Shown one piece after another: positions 27,510-36,097 of a stretch of DNA of 64,000 nucleotides. The stretch spans positions 124,001 through 188,000 of the forward strand of contig NZ_JACHFG010000002.1 in assembly GCF_014201775.1 (NCBI RefSeq), written 5' to 3'. How positions within the stretch are numbered: the first letter of the stretch is position 1; the number at the start of each line of letters is the position of its first letter. A program made the position numbers and the translations under genes. The notes under the pieces are model-generated. The model was not told where the DNA came from. It worked only from the letters and a program-made list of their open reading frames with translations, and did no database searches. The DNA comes from Borreliella yangtzensis (GTDB taxonomy: Bacteria > Spirochaetota > Spirochaetia > Borreliales > Borreliaceae).

Positions 27510-28676
27510 ATGGTTCAATATTTTACAGAAAAAGGTCCAACTTATAATGAAGTTATAGAAATAATTAAGAAAAAATATGGTAAGAATGCTAGGGTTATGA
27601 CTTATAAAACCATTCCTCATGGAGGGATTTTAGGCTTGTTTAGTAAAGATTGGGTTGAGGTCTCAGGTTATGTTAGATACGACATTGGTAATCAGCAGAT
27701 TAATGTTGAAGATGAAAAACGAAAAATTCTTCAAAGCATTAAAAGAGAAGAAAATTCTTCAATTGAAGATGTGCTCAAAGAAGTTAAGTCCCTTAAAACA
27801 GAACTTGCCCAAAAAAAAGAAAATATTAATCACCCAACAATTACAAAAATTGAAGATATTTTAAGAGAAAATGATTTTTCTGAAAATTATATTAAAGACA
27901 TTAATGAATTTATTAAGAGAGAATTTAGTTTGTCAGAACTTGATGATTATGAGAGAGTTAGAGAGGATGTTGTTTTGTATATTGCAAAAACAATTAAATG
28001 TTCGGGATCTATTATTGATAATCTTAAGAAAAGGGTTTTTATTTTAGTTGGTCCAACAGGTGTTGGAAAGACCACCACAATTGCGAAACTTGCAGCAATT
28101 TATGGTATTAATGGAGAATCTAAGAGCTTAAATATTAAAATTATTACTATTGATAATTACCGTATTGGAGCTAAAAAACAAATTCAAACTTATGGTGATA
28201 TTATGGGTATTCCAGTTAGAGCAATTGAGTCTTTTAAAGATTTAAAAGATGAAATTACTGATTCAAAGGATTTTGATCTTATACTTGTTGATACAATTGG
28301 CAAAAGTCCTAAGGATTTTATGAAGCTTGCTGAGATGAAGGAGCTTCTTAATGCTTGTGGAAGAGATGCTGAATTTCATTTAGCTGTGAGCTCTACTACG
28401 AAAACATCAGATGTTAAGGAAATATTTCACCAATTCTCTCCTTTTAATTATAAAACCGTAATTTTTACCAAAGTGGATGAAACCACTTGTGTTGGGAATT
28501 TGATAAGTTTGATTTATGAAATGAAAAAAGTAGTTTCTTATGTTACGGATGGGCAAATTGTTCCTCATAATATCAGTGTTGCAGAACCACTTACTTTTAT
28601 TAGAAGAATAAATGGCTACAGAATAAGCGATGATGCAGAGTTTATTAAGAAAATAAAAAGTAAATCTTATTATTAA
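27510..28676 (+). CDS. flhF: FlhF, SRP-type GTPase for flagellar placement
   Basis: Signal-recognition-type GTPase that fixes flagellar position and number, 388 residues. A basic N-terminal domain is followed by an N domain (about 115-170) and the G domain with P-loop GPTGVGKTT at 181-189, [26 protein letters not shown], and TKVDE for base recognition. The G3 motif reads DTIGKSP at 261-267 instead of the common DTAGR. It should act at the cell poles with FlhG, encoded next. Confidence 0.96.
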   Translation: MVQYFTEKGPTYNEVIEIIKKKYGKNARVMTYKTIPHGGILGLFSKDWVEVSGYVRYDIGNQQINVEDEKRKILQSIKREENSSIEDVLKEVKSLKTELAQKKENINHPTITKIEDILRENDFSENYIKDINEFIKREFSLSELDDYERVREDVVLYIAKTIKCSGSIIDNLKKRVFILVGPTGVGKTTTIAKLAAIYGINGESKSLNIKIITIDNYRIGAKKQIQTYGDIMGIPVRAIESFKDLKDEITDSKDFDLILVDTIGKSPKDFMKLAEMKELLNACGRDAEFHLAVSSTTKTSDVKEIFHQFSPFNYKTVIFTKVDETTCVGNLISLIYEMKKVVSYVTDGQIVPHNISVAEPLTFIRRINGYRISDDAEFIKKIKSKSYY

Positions 28677-28687
28677 GGAAAGTTATA

Positions 28688-29575
28688 ATGGAAGATCAAG
28701 CTCAAAGTTTAAGAGATATGATGAAATTAAATGGTAAATTTAATTTTTCAGTTGATGAGAAAGTTCAAAACAGTAAAACAAGATTTATTGCTGTTAGTAG
28801 TGGTAAAGGTGGTGTTGGCAAAAGCAATATTGCAATTGGACTTGCTCTTAAATATTCTGAGCTCGGTAAAAAGGTATTAATACTTGATGCTGACATTGGA
28901 ATGGCTAATGTTAATATTTTGCTTGGGGTTATTCCTAAGTACAGCATATATCATATGATTGCTCAAAGTCGTGATATTAGGGAAGTAATAACAAAGACAG
29001 AATACAATATTGATCTTTTAGCCGGTGCTTCTGGTACAATGGAGCTTTTAGATCTTTCCGATGTTGATGTTAATAAATTTATAAAAGAATTATTAAAAAT
29101 ATATGAATATGATATAGTTGTAATAGATACTAGTGCGGGGATTTCAAGACAAGTTATTTCGTTTTTGCTTTCCAGTGACGATGTTGTTATTGTTACTACC
29201 CCAGAGCCTACTTCGATTACGGATGCTTATGGAATAATAAAGGTATTGTCTTATAAGATGGAAAATTTAAAAAATTTAAGACTTATTGTTAATAGAGTAG
29301 CTAACGTTAGTGAGGCTAAGGGGGTTGCAAAAAAGGTTATAGATATTTCAGGGCAATTTTTAAATTTAAATATTGATTATTTGGGATATATTTATGAGGA
29401 TCAAAATGTTAGGAGTTCTGTTTTTAAGCAAAAACCTTTTGTTTTGGTAAATCCAAATAGCAAAGCTAGTTATTGTCTTGATTCTATTGTCGCAACTCTT
29501 GAGGAAGTTTCTCTAGATAGCAGAAAAAGAAGGGGTGTTATAGGCTTTATATTAAGATTTTTTGGTGTGGAATAG
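28688..29575 (+). CDS. flhG: FlhG (YlxH), MinD-like ATPase
   Basis: ParA/MinD-family ATPase limiting flagellar number, 295 residues. The deviant Walker [12 protein letters not shown] is at 37-47, followed by [16 protein letters not shown] and [17 protein letters not shown]. The N-terminus [11 protein letters not shown] contains DQAxxLR (residues 3-9), the motif that activates FlhF GTPase in other bacteria, so the pair appears functional. C-terminal amphipathic residues would give membrane binding. ATAAGGAAAG ribosome site before ATG. Confidence 0.96.
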   Translation: MEDQAQSLRDMMKLNGKFNFSVDEKVQNSKTRFIAVSSGKGGVGKSNIAIGLALKYSELGKKVLILDADIGMANVNILLGVIPKYSIYHMIAQSRDIREVITKTEYNIDLLAGASGTMELLDLSDVDVNKFIKELLKIYEYDIVVIDTSAGISRQVISFLLSSDDVVIVTTPEPTSITDAYGIIKVLSYKMENLKNLRLIVNRVANVSEAKGVAKKVIDISGQFLNLNIDYLGYIYEDQNVRSSVFKQKPFVLVNPNSKASYCLDSIVATLEEVSLDSRKRRGVIGFILRFFGVE

Positions 29576-29579
29576 GGTT

Positions 29580-30059
29580 ATGTTTGTAAGTAGGGAATTA
29601 AAGTACATTTTATTAGCTAGTTTGTCGGCATTCTTTATTTCGACAATTTTAGGTTTGTTTTGTGGTTTGCCATTTTTTATAATCTTATTAAGGTCTTTTT
29701 TTCAGTTTGTATTTTTTTTTGTTATTGGACTTTTAATTGAGTATATCTATAAGAAATATTTATCGAATCTTTTTTTAACAGAATTGTCTGATAATACTAA
29801 AAATAAGCTTCAAGATGATAATAAGGTTCATAAGGATTTGGGTGAGAATCTTGATTCTCAAAATAAAAATTCTCTTTATGAAAATTTTCAAAATAACAAT
29901 AGTAACGTTGATTATATAGAAGAGGTTAAAAAGTATAAATTTGATACTGAAGACATGAGTAAGGGAATTGGCAAGATTAAAAAAATGTCATTTATTGAAG
30001 ATAATGATCCAAAAGTTGTTGCAGATGCTATTAAAACTTTAATGAGCAAAAAGGAATAA
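29580..30059 (+). CDS. Unknown membrane protein in motility operon
   Basis: Unrecognised protein of 159 residues from ATG 29580 (position of B31 BB0268); a TTG at 29562 would extend it into the end of flhG. Two hydrophobic stretches lie at about 8-30 and 32-55, followed by a charged Asn/Asp/Lys-rich cytoplasmic tail ending VVADAIKTLMSKKE. No family signature seen. Tight packing with flhG and the DUF342 gene suggests a motility-linked role, but that is inference. Confidence 0.8.
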   Translation: MFVSRELKYILLASLSAFFISTILGLFCGLPFFIILLRSFFQFVFFFVIGLLIEYIYKKYLSNLFLTELSDNTKNKLQDDNKVHKDLGENLDSQNKNSLYENFQNNNSNVDYIEEVKKYKFDTEDMSKGIGKIKKMSFIEDNDPKVVADAIKTLMSKKE

Positions 30060-30061
30060 AT

Positions 30062-31966
30062 ATGGATAGTAGGGTTATAAATTTTTTTGAACTTTGTGAT
30101 AAAATGCGAGGTTACTTAGAAAGAGAAAATAATGTTGATTTTATAGAAATAGAAGCAGATACTCTTGAAGAAGCCTTAAATGATGCTTCTTTAGAGCTTT
30201 CAGTGCCTTATAAAGAATTAGACTATGAAATTTTGTTAAAAGGTAGTAATGGCGTATTAGGATATGGAAAGAAAAAATGGAAAATAGTTGCCTATAGAAA
30301 TTCTTCTAGCAAACCTAAAGTGTCTTTTGATTCAAGAGATGATTCAGGAGAGGAAAAAATAATTTCATTGGATGGCGAATTTTTTATCAGAAAATCTTCT
30401 AAGGGTGTATTTCTCAAGGTTATACCATCTAAGGGACAGGGAATTTCTGTTAAGCATCAAGATGTTCTTTCCAAATTAGAATTACATAGTAATATTGAAA
30501 ACTTCGATAAAGACATTGTGAAAAGTATAGTTGAGAATGCTAGTGGATACTATGAAAAAATTGCTGATTTTGAAGCTGATCCTTCTGAAAATGTTACAAT
30601 GATGGTTCAAATATCAGAAAATTCAATGTCAGTTACTATTGAATTTACTACTCCCGGAATAAATGGAGCTGAAATTTTTGCGCAAGATATTTTTAATATC
30701 CTTAGAAAATATGGAGTAATAGATATTGCAATACTTAAGGATAAGGTAGCAAAATTTGTAGATTATCCTGTTTATGGTGAGCCTATTGAACTTGCAAGAG
30801 GGTTAGAACCAGTAAAGGGCAAGGATTCTTATATCGATTTTATTGTTGATGAGAATAATAGACTTGGTGAATATGAGGTTTCAAGTATAGGATTTAGGAA
30901 TGTTATTGAAGGCGAGGAATTGGCCAGAATTATTCCTTTTGAGAAAGGTATAGATGGTTATACCGTTTTTGGCAAAGTGTTAAAATCAGAGAGTGGGCAA
31001 GATATTAATTTTGTTTTAGGTGAAAATACTTTTAGAGATGGTTATAAAATTCGTGCAAAATGTAATGGGTATATGTCAGTTTCAGATGGTGTAATATCTG
31101 TCCATAATGTTTATTTGGTCAAAGGCGATGTTGGGCCTGCTACTGGAGATATAGTAAATAATGGAATGGTCCTTGTTCAAGGTAATGTTTTAGATGGATA
31201 CAACATTATGGCCAAAAGTGGAATAGAGGTGAAAGGATTGGTGGGTCGTTGCAATTTAAAAACGGATGGGTCTATTATTTTCCATAGTGGTGTAAATGGT
31301 AAAGGTGATTCTAAGATTTATGCACGGGGTAATATTAGAGCTAAGTTTTTAGAGAATGTTACTTTAAATTGTGGCGGAGAAGTTGAAGTTTTAAGGGGCA
31401 TTGTGAATTCTTCAATTTCTTCTAAAAAGAGAGTTCTTTGTATCGGCAAAAAATCAAAAATAGTCGGTTCGAATGTTTATGCTAAGGAAGAGGTTAGAGC
31501 GTATTCTATAGGTTCTGATAGAAGTTGTGAAACCTGCATAGATGTTGGTTATGATCCTGAAATTAAAGATTTACTAACTAGATTTAATAATCATCTTGAA
31601 AAGATTGAAAAGCGACTAGAAATTTTAACTAAAGATATTATTGCTTTAAAAAAGAATATTGTGCTCATTACAGATAAGGCAGAAAAATCTTTAAAGATTG
31701 ACAGTTACAATGAATTTGTTAATGAGAGTAAGATTCTTAAAATGGAAATAAAAATGATAGAGAGTAAGCGAATTGATTTACAAAATGAACTTGAAAATAC
31801 TAAGATAGATGGTAAAGTTTCTGTTGAAAATATAGCTTGCTCAGGTGTTAAACTTTATATTAAAAGTGCTTTTTATGAGCTTTCAAAAGATTATAGCAAT
31901 GTTACTTTTGTAGAAGATGATAATTATATTAAAGTTATGACTTATATTCCTTATAAGTCTGGATGA
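30062..31966 (+). CDS. DUF342 / FapA family protein
   Basis: Large protein of 634 residues (position of B31 BB0267). The N-terminal ~80 residues resemble a Jag-N-type domain also seen in RNA-linked proteins (FIEIEADTLEEALNDASLELSVPYKELDYEILLKG...GKKKWKIVAY). The centre and C-terminus carry the DUF342 repeats of beta-helix type (GTILVQGNVLDGYNIMAKSGIEVKGLVGRCNLKTDGSIIFHSGVNGKG-like), then a coiled coil at about 505-590. DUF342 proteins are polymer-forming or scaffold-like. It lies two bases after the previous gene. Biochemical function unknown. Confidence 0.88.
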   Translation: MDSRVINFFELCDKMRGYLERENNVDFIEIEADTLEEALNDASLELSVPYKELDYEILLKGSNGVLGYGKKKWKIVAYRNSSSKPKVSFDSRDDSGEEKIISLDGEFFIRKSSKGVFLKVIPSKGQGISVKHQDVLSKLELHSNIENFDKDIVKSIVENASGYYEKIADFEADPSENVTMMVQISENSMSVTIEFTTPGINGAEIFAQDIFNILRKYGVIDIAILKDKVAKFVDYPVYGEPIELARGLEPVKGKDSYIDFIVDENNRLGEYEVSSIGFRNVIEGEELARIIPFEKGIDGYTVFGKVLKSESGQDINFVLGENTFRDGYKIRAKCNGYMSVSDGVISVHNVYLVKGDVGPATGDIVNNGMVLVQGNVLDGYNIMAKSGIEVKGLVGRCNLKTDGSIIFHSGVNGKGDSKIYARGNIRAKFLENVTLNCGGEVEVLRGIVNSSISSKKRVLCIGKKSKIVGSNVYAKEEVRAYSIGSDRSCETCIDVGYDPEIKDLLTRFNNHLEKIEKRLEILTKDIIALKKNIVLITDKAEKSLKIDSYNEFVNESKILKMEIKMIESKRIDLQNELENTKIDGKVSVENIACSGVKLYIKSAFYELSKDYSNVTFVEDDNYIKVMTYIPYKSG

Positions 31967-31989
31967 AATTTTAATATAAGGATTTAGAT

Positions 31990-32292
31990 ATGGATGCATA
32001 TGGAGTTTTTAAAATGTCTGTTGTTAGTTCTTTTAAGGCTAAACAGCTTTTAAGTGAATATGAAAAGCTCAAAAGATTAAGAATTAATCAAAATACTAGG
32101 TTTAGATTTTTAAGGAATTATCATACTGATTCTGAGGTTAGTAGTGTATGTGCAATCAGTAGGGTTGAGAATAATTTTTTGCTTTCATTTTCAGTAAAAA
32201 AAAATAAAAACGAAGATAGGGCGATGCTTAGTTTATATTCTGGTAAATTTGAGGATCCTAAAATTGGCAAAAATGTTAACCTTAAGAGATAA
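31990..32292 (+). CDS. Small unknown protein in motility operon
   Basis: 100-residue basic protein (position of B31 BB0266) with no recognised domain. The N-terminal half is helical (SSFKAKQLLSEYEKLKRLRINQNTRF), the rest mixed, ending KIGKNVNLKR. AAGGATTTAG precedes ATG 31990; an in-frame ATG at 32023 is a possible alternative. It sits between the DUF342 protein and a membrane-anchored coiled-coil protein, all co-directional. Confidence 0.75.
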   Translation: MDAYGVFKMSVVSSFKAKQLLSEYEKLKRLRINQNTRFRFLRNYHTDSEVSSVCAISRVENNFLLSFSVKKNKNEDRAMLSLYSGKFEDPKIGKNVNLKR

Positions 32293-32311
32293 AATGTTTT
32301 AGGGCTTTTGT

Positions 32312-32833
32312 ATGTTTGTTGTTTTTTATCTTATTTTAATTATATTTATTTTTATATATTTTCATGTGTATGTTAATTTGAAAATAAAATCTAATAGTAT
32401 ACTTAGAAAATTTAAAAGTGAGGTAGATAAAACAATTATTGAAATCAATCAAGCTACGGATAGAAATATAAATATTATTGAAATAAAAATTGAAAGTTTA
32501 AATAGAATCATTAAAGAGGTTGATGAAAGAATTGAAATTCTTGATCAGAGATTGTTAGGGTTTAACAATAGTTCTATTTCTGGGAATAGTTCTTCTAGTT
32601 TTGGATCTAAGAATGATGGAATTTATAAAAGCAATTTGGACTATTCTATGCCTACTATTGAAAAAAACATAATAAAAGAAAGTTATAATGTCCGCAATCA
32701 GATTATTTTGCTCCATGAACAAGGCATGTCTTTTGAGGCTATTGCTAAAAAGTTCAAGCTAGATCTAGGTGAGGTTGAGCTAATTGTTTCAATACATAGG
32801 GGAGGTATTCATGAAAAAATGGATAGGCATTGA
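32312..32833 (+). CDS. Membrane-anchored coiled-coil protein with HTH-like tail
   Basis: 173 residues (position of B31 BB0265). One hydrophobic helix at 3-22, a coiled coil at about 35-90 (EINQATDRNINIIEIKIESLNRIIKEVDERIEILDQR), a Ser-rich linker, and a C-terminal helix-turn-helix-like segment (NQIILLHEQGMSFEAIAKKFKLDLGEVELIVSIH). This architecture recalls DUF6115-type proteins found next to flagellar genes. The last 23 bases overlap the dnaK-like gene. Whether the tail binds DNA or protein is unknown. Confidence 0.8.
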   Translation: MFVVFYLILIIFIFIYFHVYVNLKIKSNSILRKFKSEVDKTIIEINQATDRNINIIEIKIESLNRIIKEVDERIEILDQRLLGFNNSSISGNSSSSFGSKNDGIYKSNLDYSMPTIEKNIIKESYNVRNQIILLHEQGMSFEAIAKKFKLDLGEVELIVSIHRGGIHEKMDRH

Positions 32834-34280
32834 TCTTGGAACTACAAATACTGTAGCATCGTATTTTGATACTAGTTCTAAGATAATATTAAATGAAAGG
32901 GGTGAGCGAATGACCCCTTCTATTGTTTCTTTCTCAGATAAGGATGTTCTTGTTGGAAGTGCCGCTAAAAATCAAATATTAGTTAATCCGCAAAAAACAT
33001 TCTATGATTTTAAAACCAATATAGGTTCTAATACTTTTTATAAAGTAGATAGTGAATTTTATAGGGCAGAATATCTTTCATCACATTTGCTTTCTAGTGT
33101 CAAAAAGAATGCTGAAAAGTTTTTAGATGAAGAGATTGAAAATGCTGTAATAACAGTTCCTGCATATTTTTCTGAGATTCAAAGGAGAGGTGTTGTTGAG
33201 GCTGCAAATTTTGCTGGTTTAAATTGCAAAGCTATACTTAATGAGCCAACTGCAGCTGCTATTGCTTATGCTTTTGAAAGACAGATTGATGGAATTTTTC
33301 TTATTTATGATCTTGGGGGTGGAACTTTTGATGTGACTCTTATGGAAAAACAAAGTGATACTTATACTGTTCTTTCGGTTAAGGGGCAAAGTCGACTTGG
33401 GGGTAATGATTTTAATAAAATTATCGAAAAGCATGTTTTAGATAGTTTTAAAAACGAATATCCTGATTTTAATTTAGAAGATGTTTTGCTTCTTGAACAG
33501 TTAAGAGAACGAATTGAAGAGGGTAAAAAAAATTTATCTGTTATGGAAGAGGTTGACATTACTTTGCTTTTCCTCGATGGCAAGCATTTAAATTATAAGC
33601 TTAAAAGAAGTGAATTTAATTCAATGATAAGTGAATATATTGACAAAACTATTCACTTATCTATGGAATGTATTGCTGATTCTGGAGTTGATATTAGTAG
33701 TATTTCGAAAATCATACTTTCTGGTGGTTCAACAAGGATCCCCTTGATTGAAAAAGTTTTAAAAGAATCTTTCCCTTCTGTTTCTATTTTAGATTCTTTA
33801 AATCAAGATGAAGTTGTAGCTATTGGTGCAGGTATTCATGCTTTTAGTCTTTCTAGAAACGACTCTGTTATTAAGTTTAAAGATGTAACTCCTTATTCTC
33901 TTGGTCTTGAGATAAAGGGTAATGAATTTTTTACTTTAATAGAAAGAAATACTGCTTTGCCGATTTCTAGAAGCAAGTTATTTACTACTACCAATGATTA
34001 TCAAGATGAAATTGAAATTCATATACTTCAGGGCGAATATAAAAAAGCTTCTTTGAATTATTCTATAGGTAGGTTTTCTTTTGGCAATATTCAAAAAGCT
34101 TTAAAAGGAATTCCCAAAATAGAGGTACTTTTTACTTTAAATGAAAGTGGTATTTTGAGTGTTAATGCAAAAGATTTAGCGACAAATTCTTCTAATTTTA
34201 TTGAAATAAAAATTACAAGTTCATCTGACAGTGTAGTAAAAGAAAGTCTTTCAAGTACTTTTACAAGCATTATTGATTAA
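32811..34280 (+). CDS. Short DnaK/Hsp70 paralogue
   Basis: Hsp70-family protein of 489 residues from ATG 32811, which follows a GGGGAGG ribosome site; the frame also opens 27 bases earlier without support. The ATPase domain is complete (IGIDLGTTNTVASYF; NAVITVPAYFSEIQRRGVVEAANFAG; YDLGGGTFDVTLM; LSGGSTRIPLIEKVL). After about residue 365 only the beta-sandwich substrate domain remains (VTPYSLGLEIKGNEFFTLIERNTALPISRSKLF); the alpha-helical lid and EEVD-type tail are missing (full DnaK is about 635). Older annotation: DnaK-2. Confidence 0.92.
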   Translation: MKKWIGIDLGTTNTVASYFDTSSKIILNERGERMTPSIVSFSDKDVLVGSAAKNQILVNPQKTFYDFKTNIGSNTFYKVDSEFYRAEYLSSHLLSSVKKNAEKFLDEEIENAVITVPAYFSEIQRRGVVEAANFAGLNCKAILNEPTAAAIAYAFERQIDGIFLIYDLGGGTFDVTLMEKQSDTYTVLSVKGQSRLGGNDFNKIIEKHVLDSFKNEYPDFNLEDVLLLEQLRERIEEGKKNLSVMEEVDITLLFLDGKHLNYKLKRSEFNSMISEYIDKTIHLSMECIADSGVDISSISKIILSGGSTRIPLIEKVLKESFPSVSILDSLNQDEVVAIGAGIHAFSLSRNDSVIKFKDVTPYSLGLEIKGNEFFTLIERNTALPISRSKLFTTTNDYQDEIEIHILQGEYKKASLNYSIGRFSFGNIQKALKGIPKIEVLFTLNESGILSVNAKDLATNSSNFIEIKITSSSDSVVKESLSSTFTSIID

Positions 34281-34290
34281 AAACTCATAT

Positions 34291-34797
34291 TTAAAAGTAA
34301 TAAATTATTTTTCCCAATATGTTATCGATTTTTACAAATCCGTAGTCTCTTGAGTCTAACGAAGTCTGTTTATTTTCTCCTATGACTAAATAGTGATCAT
34401 CAGGAATTTTTTTATTATTTTTTTTTAAAACATTTTCATCTATTTTAAAGTTTAAGTCATGTATGCATATTTTATTTTTTTCTATCTGTTTAAATTTCTC
34501 TCCTGGAATTGCAAATATTTTTTTAATGGCAATTTTGTTTGTTATAGGATCTTTAATAATTACCATTTCATTTTTTTTTGGGTTTTTCCATAATAGAAGG
34601 TATTTTTTGTGATTTTTAAGTCTAAGTCCATATTCAAATTTATGACTTACAATCCAATTTTTTTCAAATATTGTTGGGGTCATTGATTCACCTTTTACTA
34701 TGTAGAATGATAATAACAACTTTATTAAGGCTATTAAAAATAAAGAAGCAGCTAAAAATGACGCCAGTTCATATTTGTGAGCTTTAAATATTCTCAT
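34291..34797 (-). CDS. lepB: Signal peptidase I
   Basis: Membrane serine/lysine protease that removes signal peptides, 168 residues. One N-terminal helix (about 10-33) is followed by the catalytic GESMTPT with Ser38 and the KIAIKKIFAIPGE block with Lys92 as probable general base; DSRDYGFV is the third conserved box. It is shorter than enteric LepB and has a single anchor. Convergent with the dnaK-like gene, only 10 bases apart, and divergent from the LysM/M23 gene. Borrelia have further signal peptidases elsewhere. Confidence 0.93.
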   Translation of the reverse strand: MRIFKAHKYELASFLAASLFLIALIKLLLSFYIVKGESMTPTIFEKNWIVSHKFEYGLRLKNHKKYLLLWKNPKKNEMVIIKDPITNKIAIKKIFAIPGEKFKQIEKNKICIHDLNFKIDENVLKKNNKKIPDDHYLVIGENKQTSLDSRDYGFVKIDNILGKIIYYF

Positions 34798-34818
34798 AAC
34801 TTTTAAACAATGCTTTCA

Positions 34819-34845
34819 TTGAAATTCAATTTTCCATTGTATAAT
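34819..34845 (+). promoter_or_regulatory. Candidate promoter of the LysM/M23 gene
   Basis: TTGAAA (34819-34824) and TATAAT (34840-34845) are separated by 15 bases, slightly shorter than ideal. The -10 box lies only 13 bases before the ATG at 34859 and no ribosome site follows, so the mRNA would be nearly leaderless if this start is correct. Confidence 0.35.
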
Positions 34846-34858
34846 GAAATAGCATGTT

Positions 34859-36091
34859 ATGATTATACCAAAAAAGAAGCAAAGGGTAGAAAAACGTAAA
34901 AAAAATTTTTTATTCAATAATAAGAGGAATATTAATTTTGAATTAAAGGATTTTGTCAATATTAGGGATATTAGCAAAAAAAGAAAAAAAGCTTTCAAGT
35001 GTAAAAGCTTTTTTAAAAAAGCTTCTTTATTTTTTTATAAATTTAAAATACAAAATATTAATCATTATGAATATAAATATTATTATAGGGGCTTTAAAGA
35101 GAAAGTTTTTGACATTTTTAACTTAAAATTTGATTATAAGTTTGTTTTCAAGTTTAATGCGATAATCTTTATTTTTATATTAATATTTTATGTTAATATT
35201 TTTTCTTACTATGGTTCATATATTTTTTTAAATAGACTCACTTTTCCCAAAGATTATTTTATTGATACATTTTTATATTATAGCGATCAAGATGTAGCGC
35301 AAATTAGTAGTTATTTGCTTGAATCTAATGTTTCTTCAAATGTTCCTGAATTTAAAAAAAATTTTGTATTAAAGGTATTTGACCATAAAATTAAGCCTGG
35401 AGAGACGCTCTCTCATATTGCAGCTAGATATCAGATAACCAGTGAAACTTTGATTTCTTTTAATGAAATTAAAGATGTAAGAAATATTAAGCCAAATTCA
35501 GTTATTAAAGTTCCTAATATGAAAGGTATTATTTATGTTGTTAAAAAAAATGATTCTATTTCATCTATAGCTAGTGCTTATAATGTTCCCAAGGTGGATA
35601 TTTTAGATTCTAATAATCTTGATAATGAAGTTTTATTTTTGGGGCAAAAATTGTTTATTCCTGGAGGAAGATTGCCCAAAGATTTTTTAAAAGAGGTACT
35701 AGGGGAGACTTTTATTTATCCTGTACAAGGCGTTATTACTTCAGGATATGGTTATCGACCAGATCCGTTTACAGGGGTTATTAGCTTTCACAATGGAATA
35801 GATATTGCAAATTTAGCCAATACTCCCATTAAGGCCTCAAGAGAGGGCATTGTTGTAACCGTGGGATTTAATGCGGGGGGATATGGTAAATATATTGTTA
35901 TTTCTCACAGTAACGGATTTCAAACTTTATATGCGCATTTAAATTCTTTTGCTGTTAAAGTTGGGAAAAAAGTTTCAAGGGGGGCAGTAATAGGCTATAT
36001 GGGAAGTACTGGCTATAGCACAGGCAATCACTTACATTTTACTATTTTTAAGAATGGCAAAACCGAAAATCCTATGAAATATTTAAGGTAG
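34859..36091 (+). CDS. LysM and M23 peptidase domain envelope protein
   Basis: Probable peptidoglycan endopeptidase, 410 residues (position of B31 BB0262). A long basic cytoplasmic N-terminus, one membrane helix at about 98-118, two LysM domains (about 174-218 and 225-267: HKIKPGETLSHIAARY; YVVKKNDSISSIASAYNV), then an M23/LytM domain with zinc ligands HNGID (His311, Asp315) and HLH (391-393). All metal ligands are present, so it should be active in the periplasm on cross-links. Ends six bases from the convergent TPR gene. Confidence 0.93.
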   Translation: MIIPKKKQRVEKRKKNFLFNNKRNINFELKDFVNIRDISKKRKKAFKCKSFFKKASLFFYKFKIQNINHYEYKYYYRGFKEKVFDIFNLKFDYKFVFKFNAIIFIFILIFYVNIFSYYGSYIFLNRLTFPKDYFIDTFLYYSDQDVAQISSYLLESNVSSNVPEFKKNFVLKVFDHKIKPGETLSHIAARYQITSETLISFNEIKDVRNIKPNSVIKVPNMKGIIYVVKKNDSISSIASAYNVPKVDILDSNNLDNEVLFLGQKLFIPGGRLPKDFLKEVLGETFIYPVQGVITSGYGYRPDPFTGVISFHNGIDIANLANTPIKASREGIVVTVGFNAGGYGKYIVISHSNGFQTLYAHLNSFAVKVGKKVSRGAVIGYMGSTGYSTGNHLHFTIFKNGKTENPMKYLR

Positions 36092-36097
36092 TATTAT

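Noticed and set aside
32784-32810. Nine-codon upstream extension of the DnaK-like gene
   Set aside because: GGGGAGG sits inside it and points to ATG 32811; Hsp70 proteins begin with the IGIDLGT strand.
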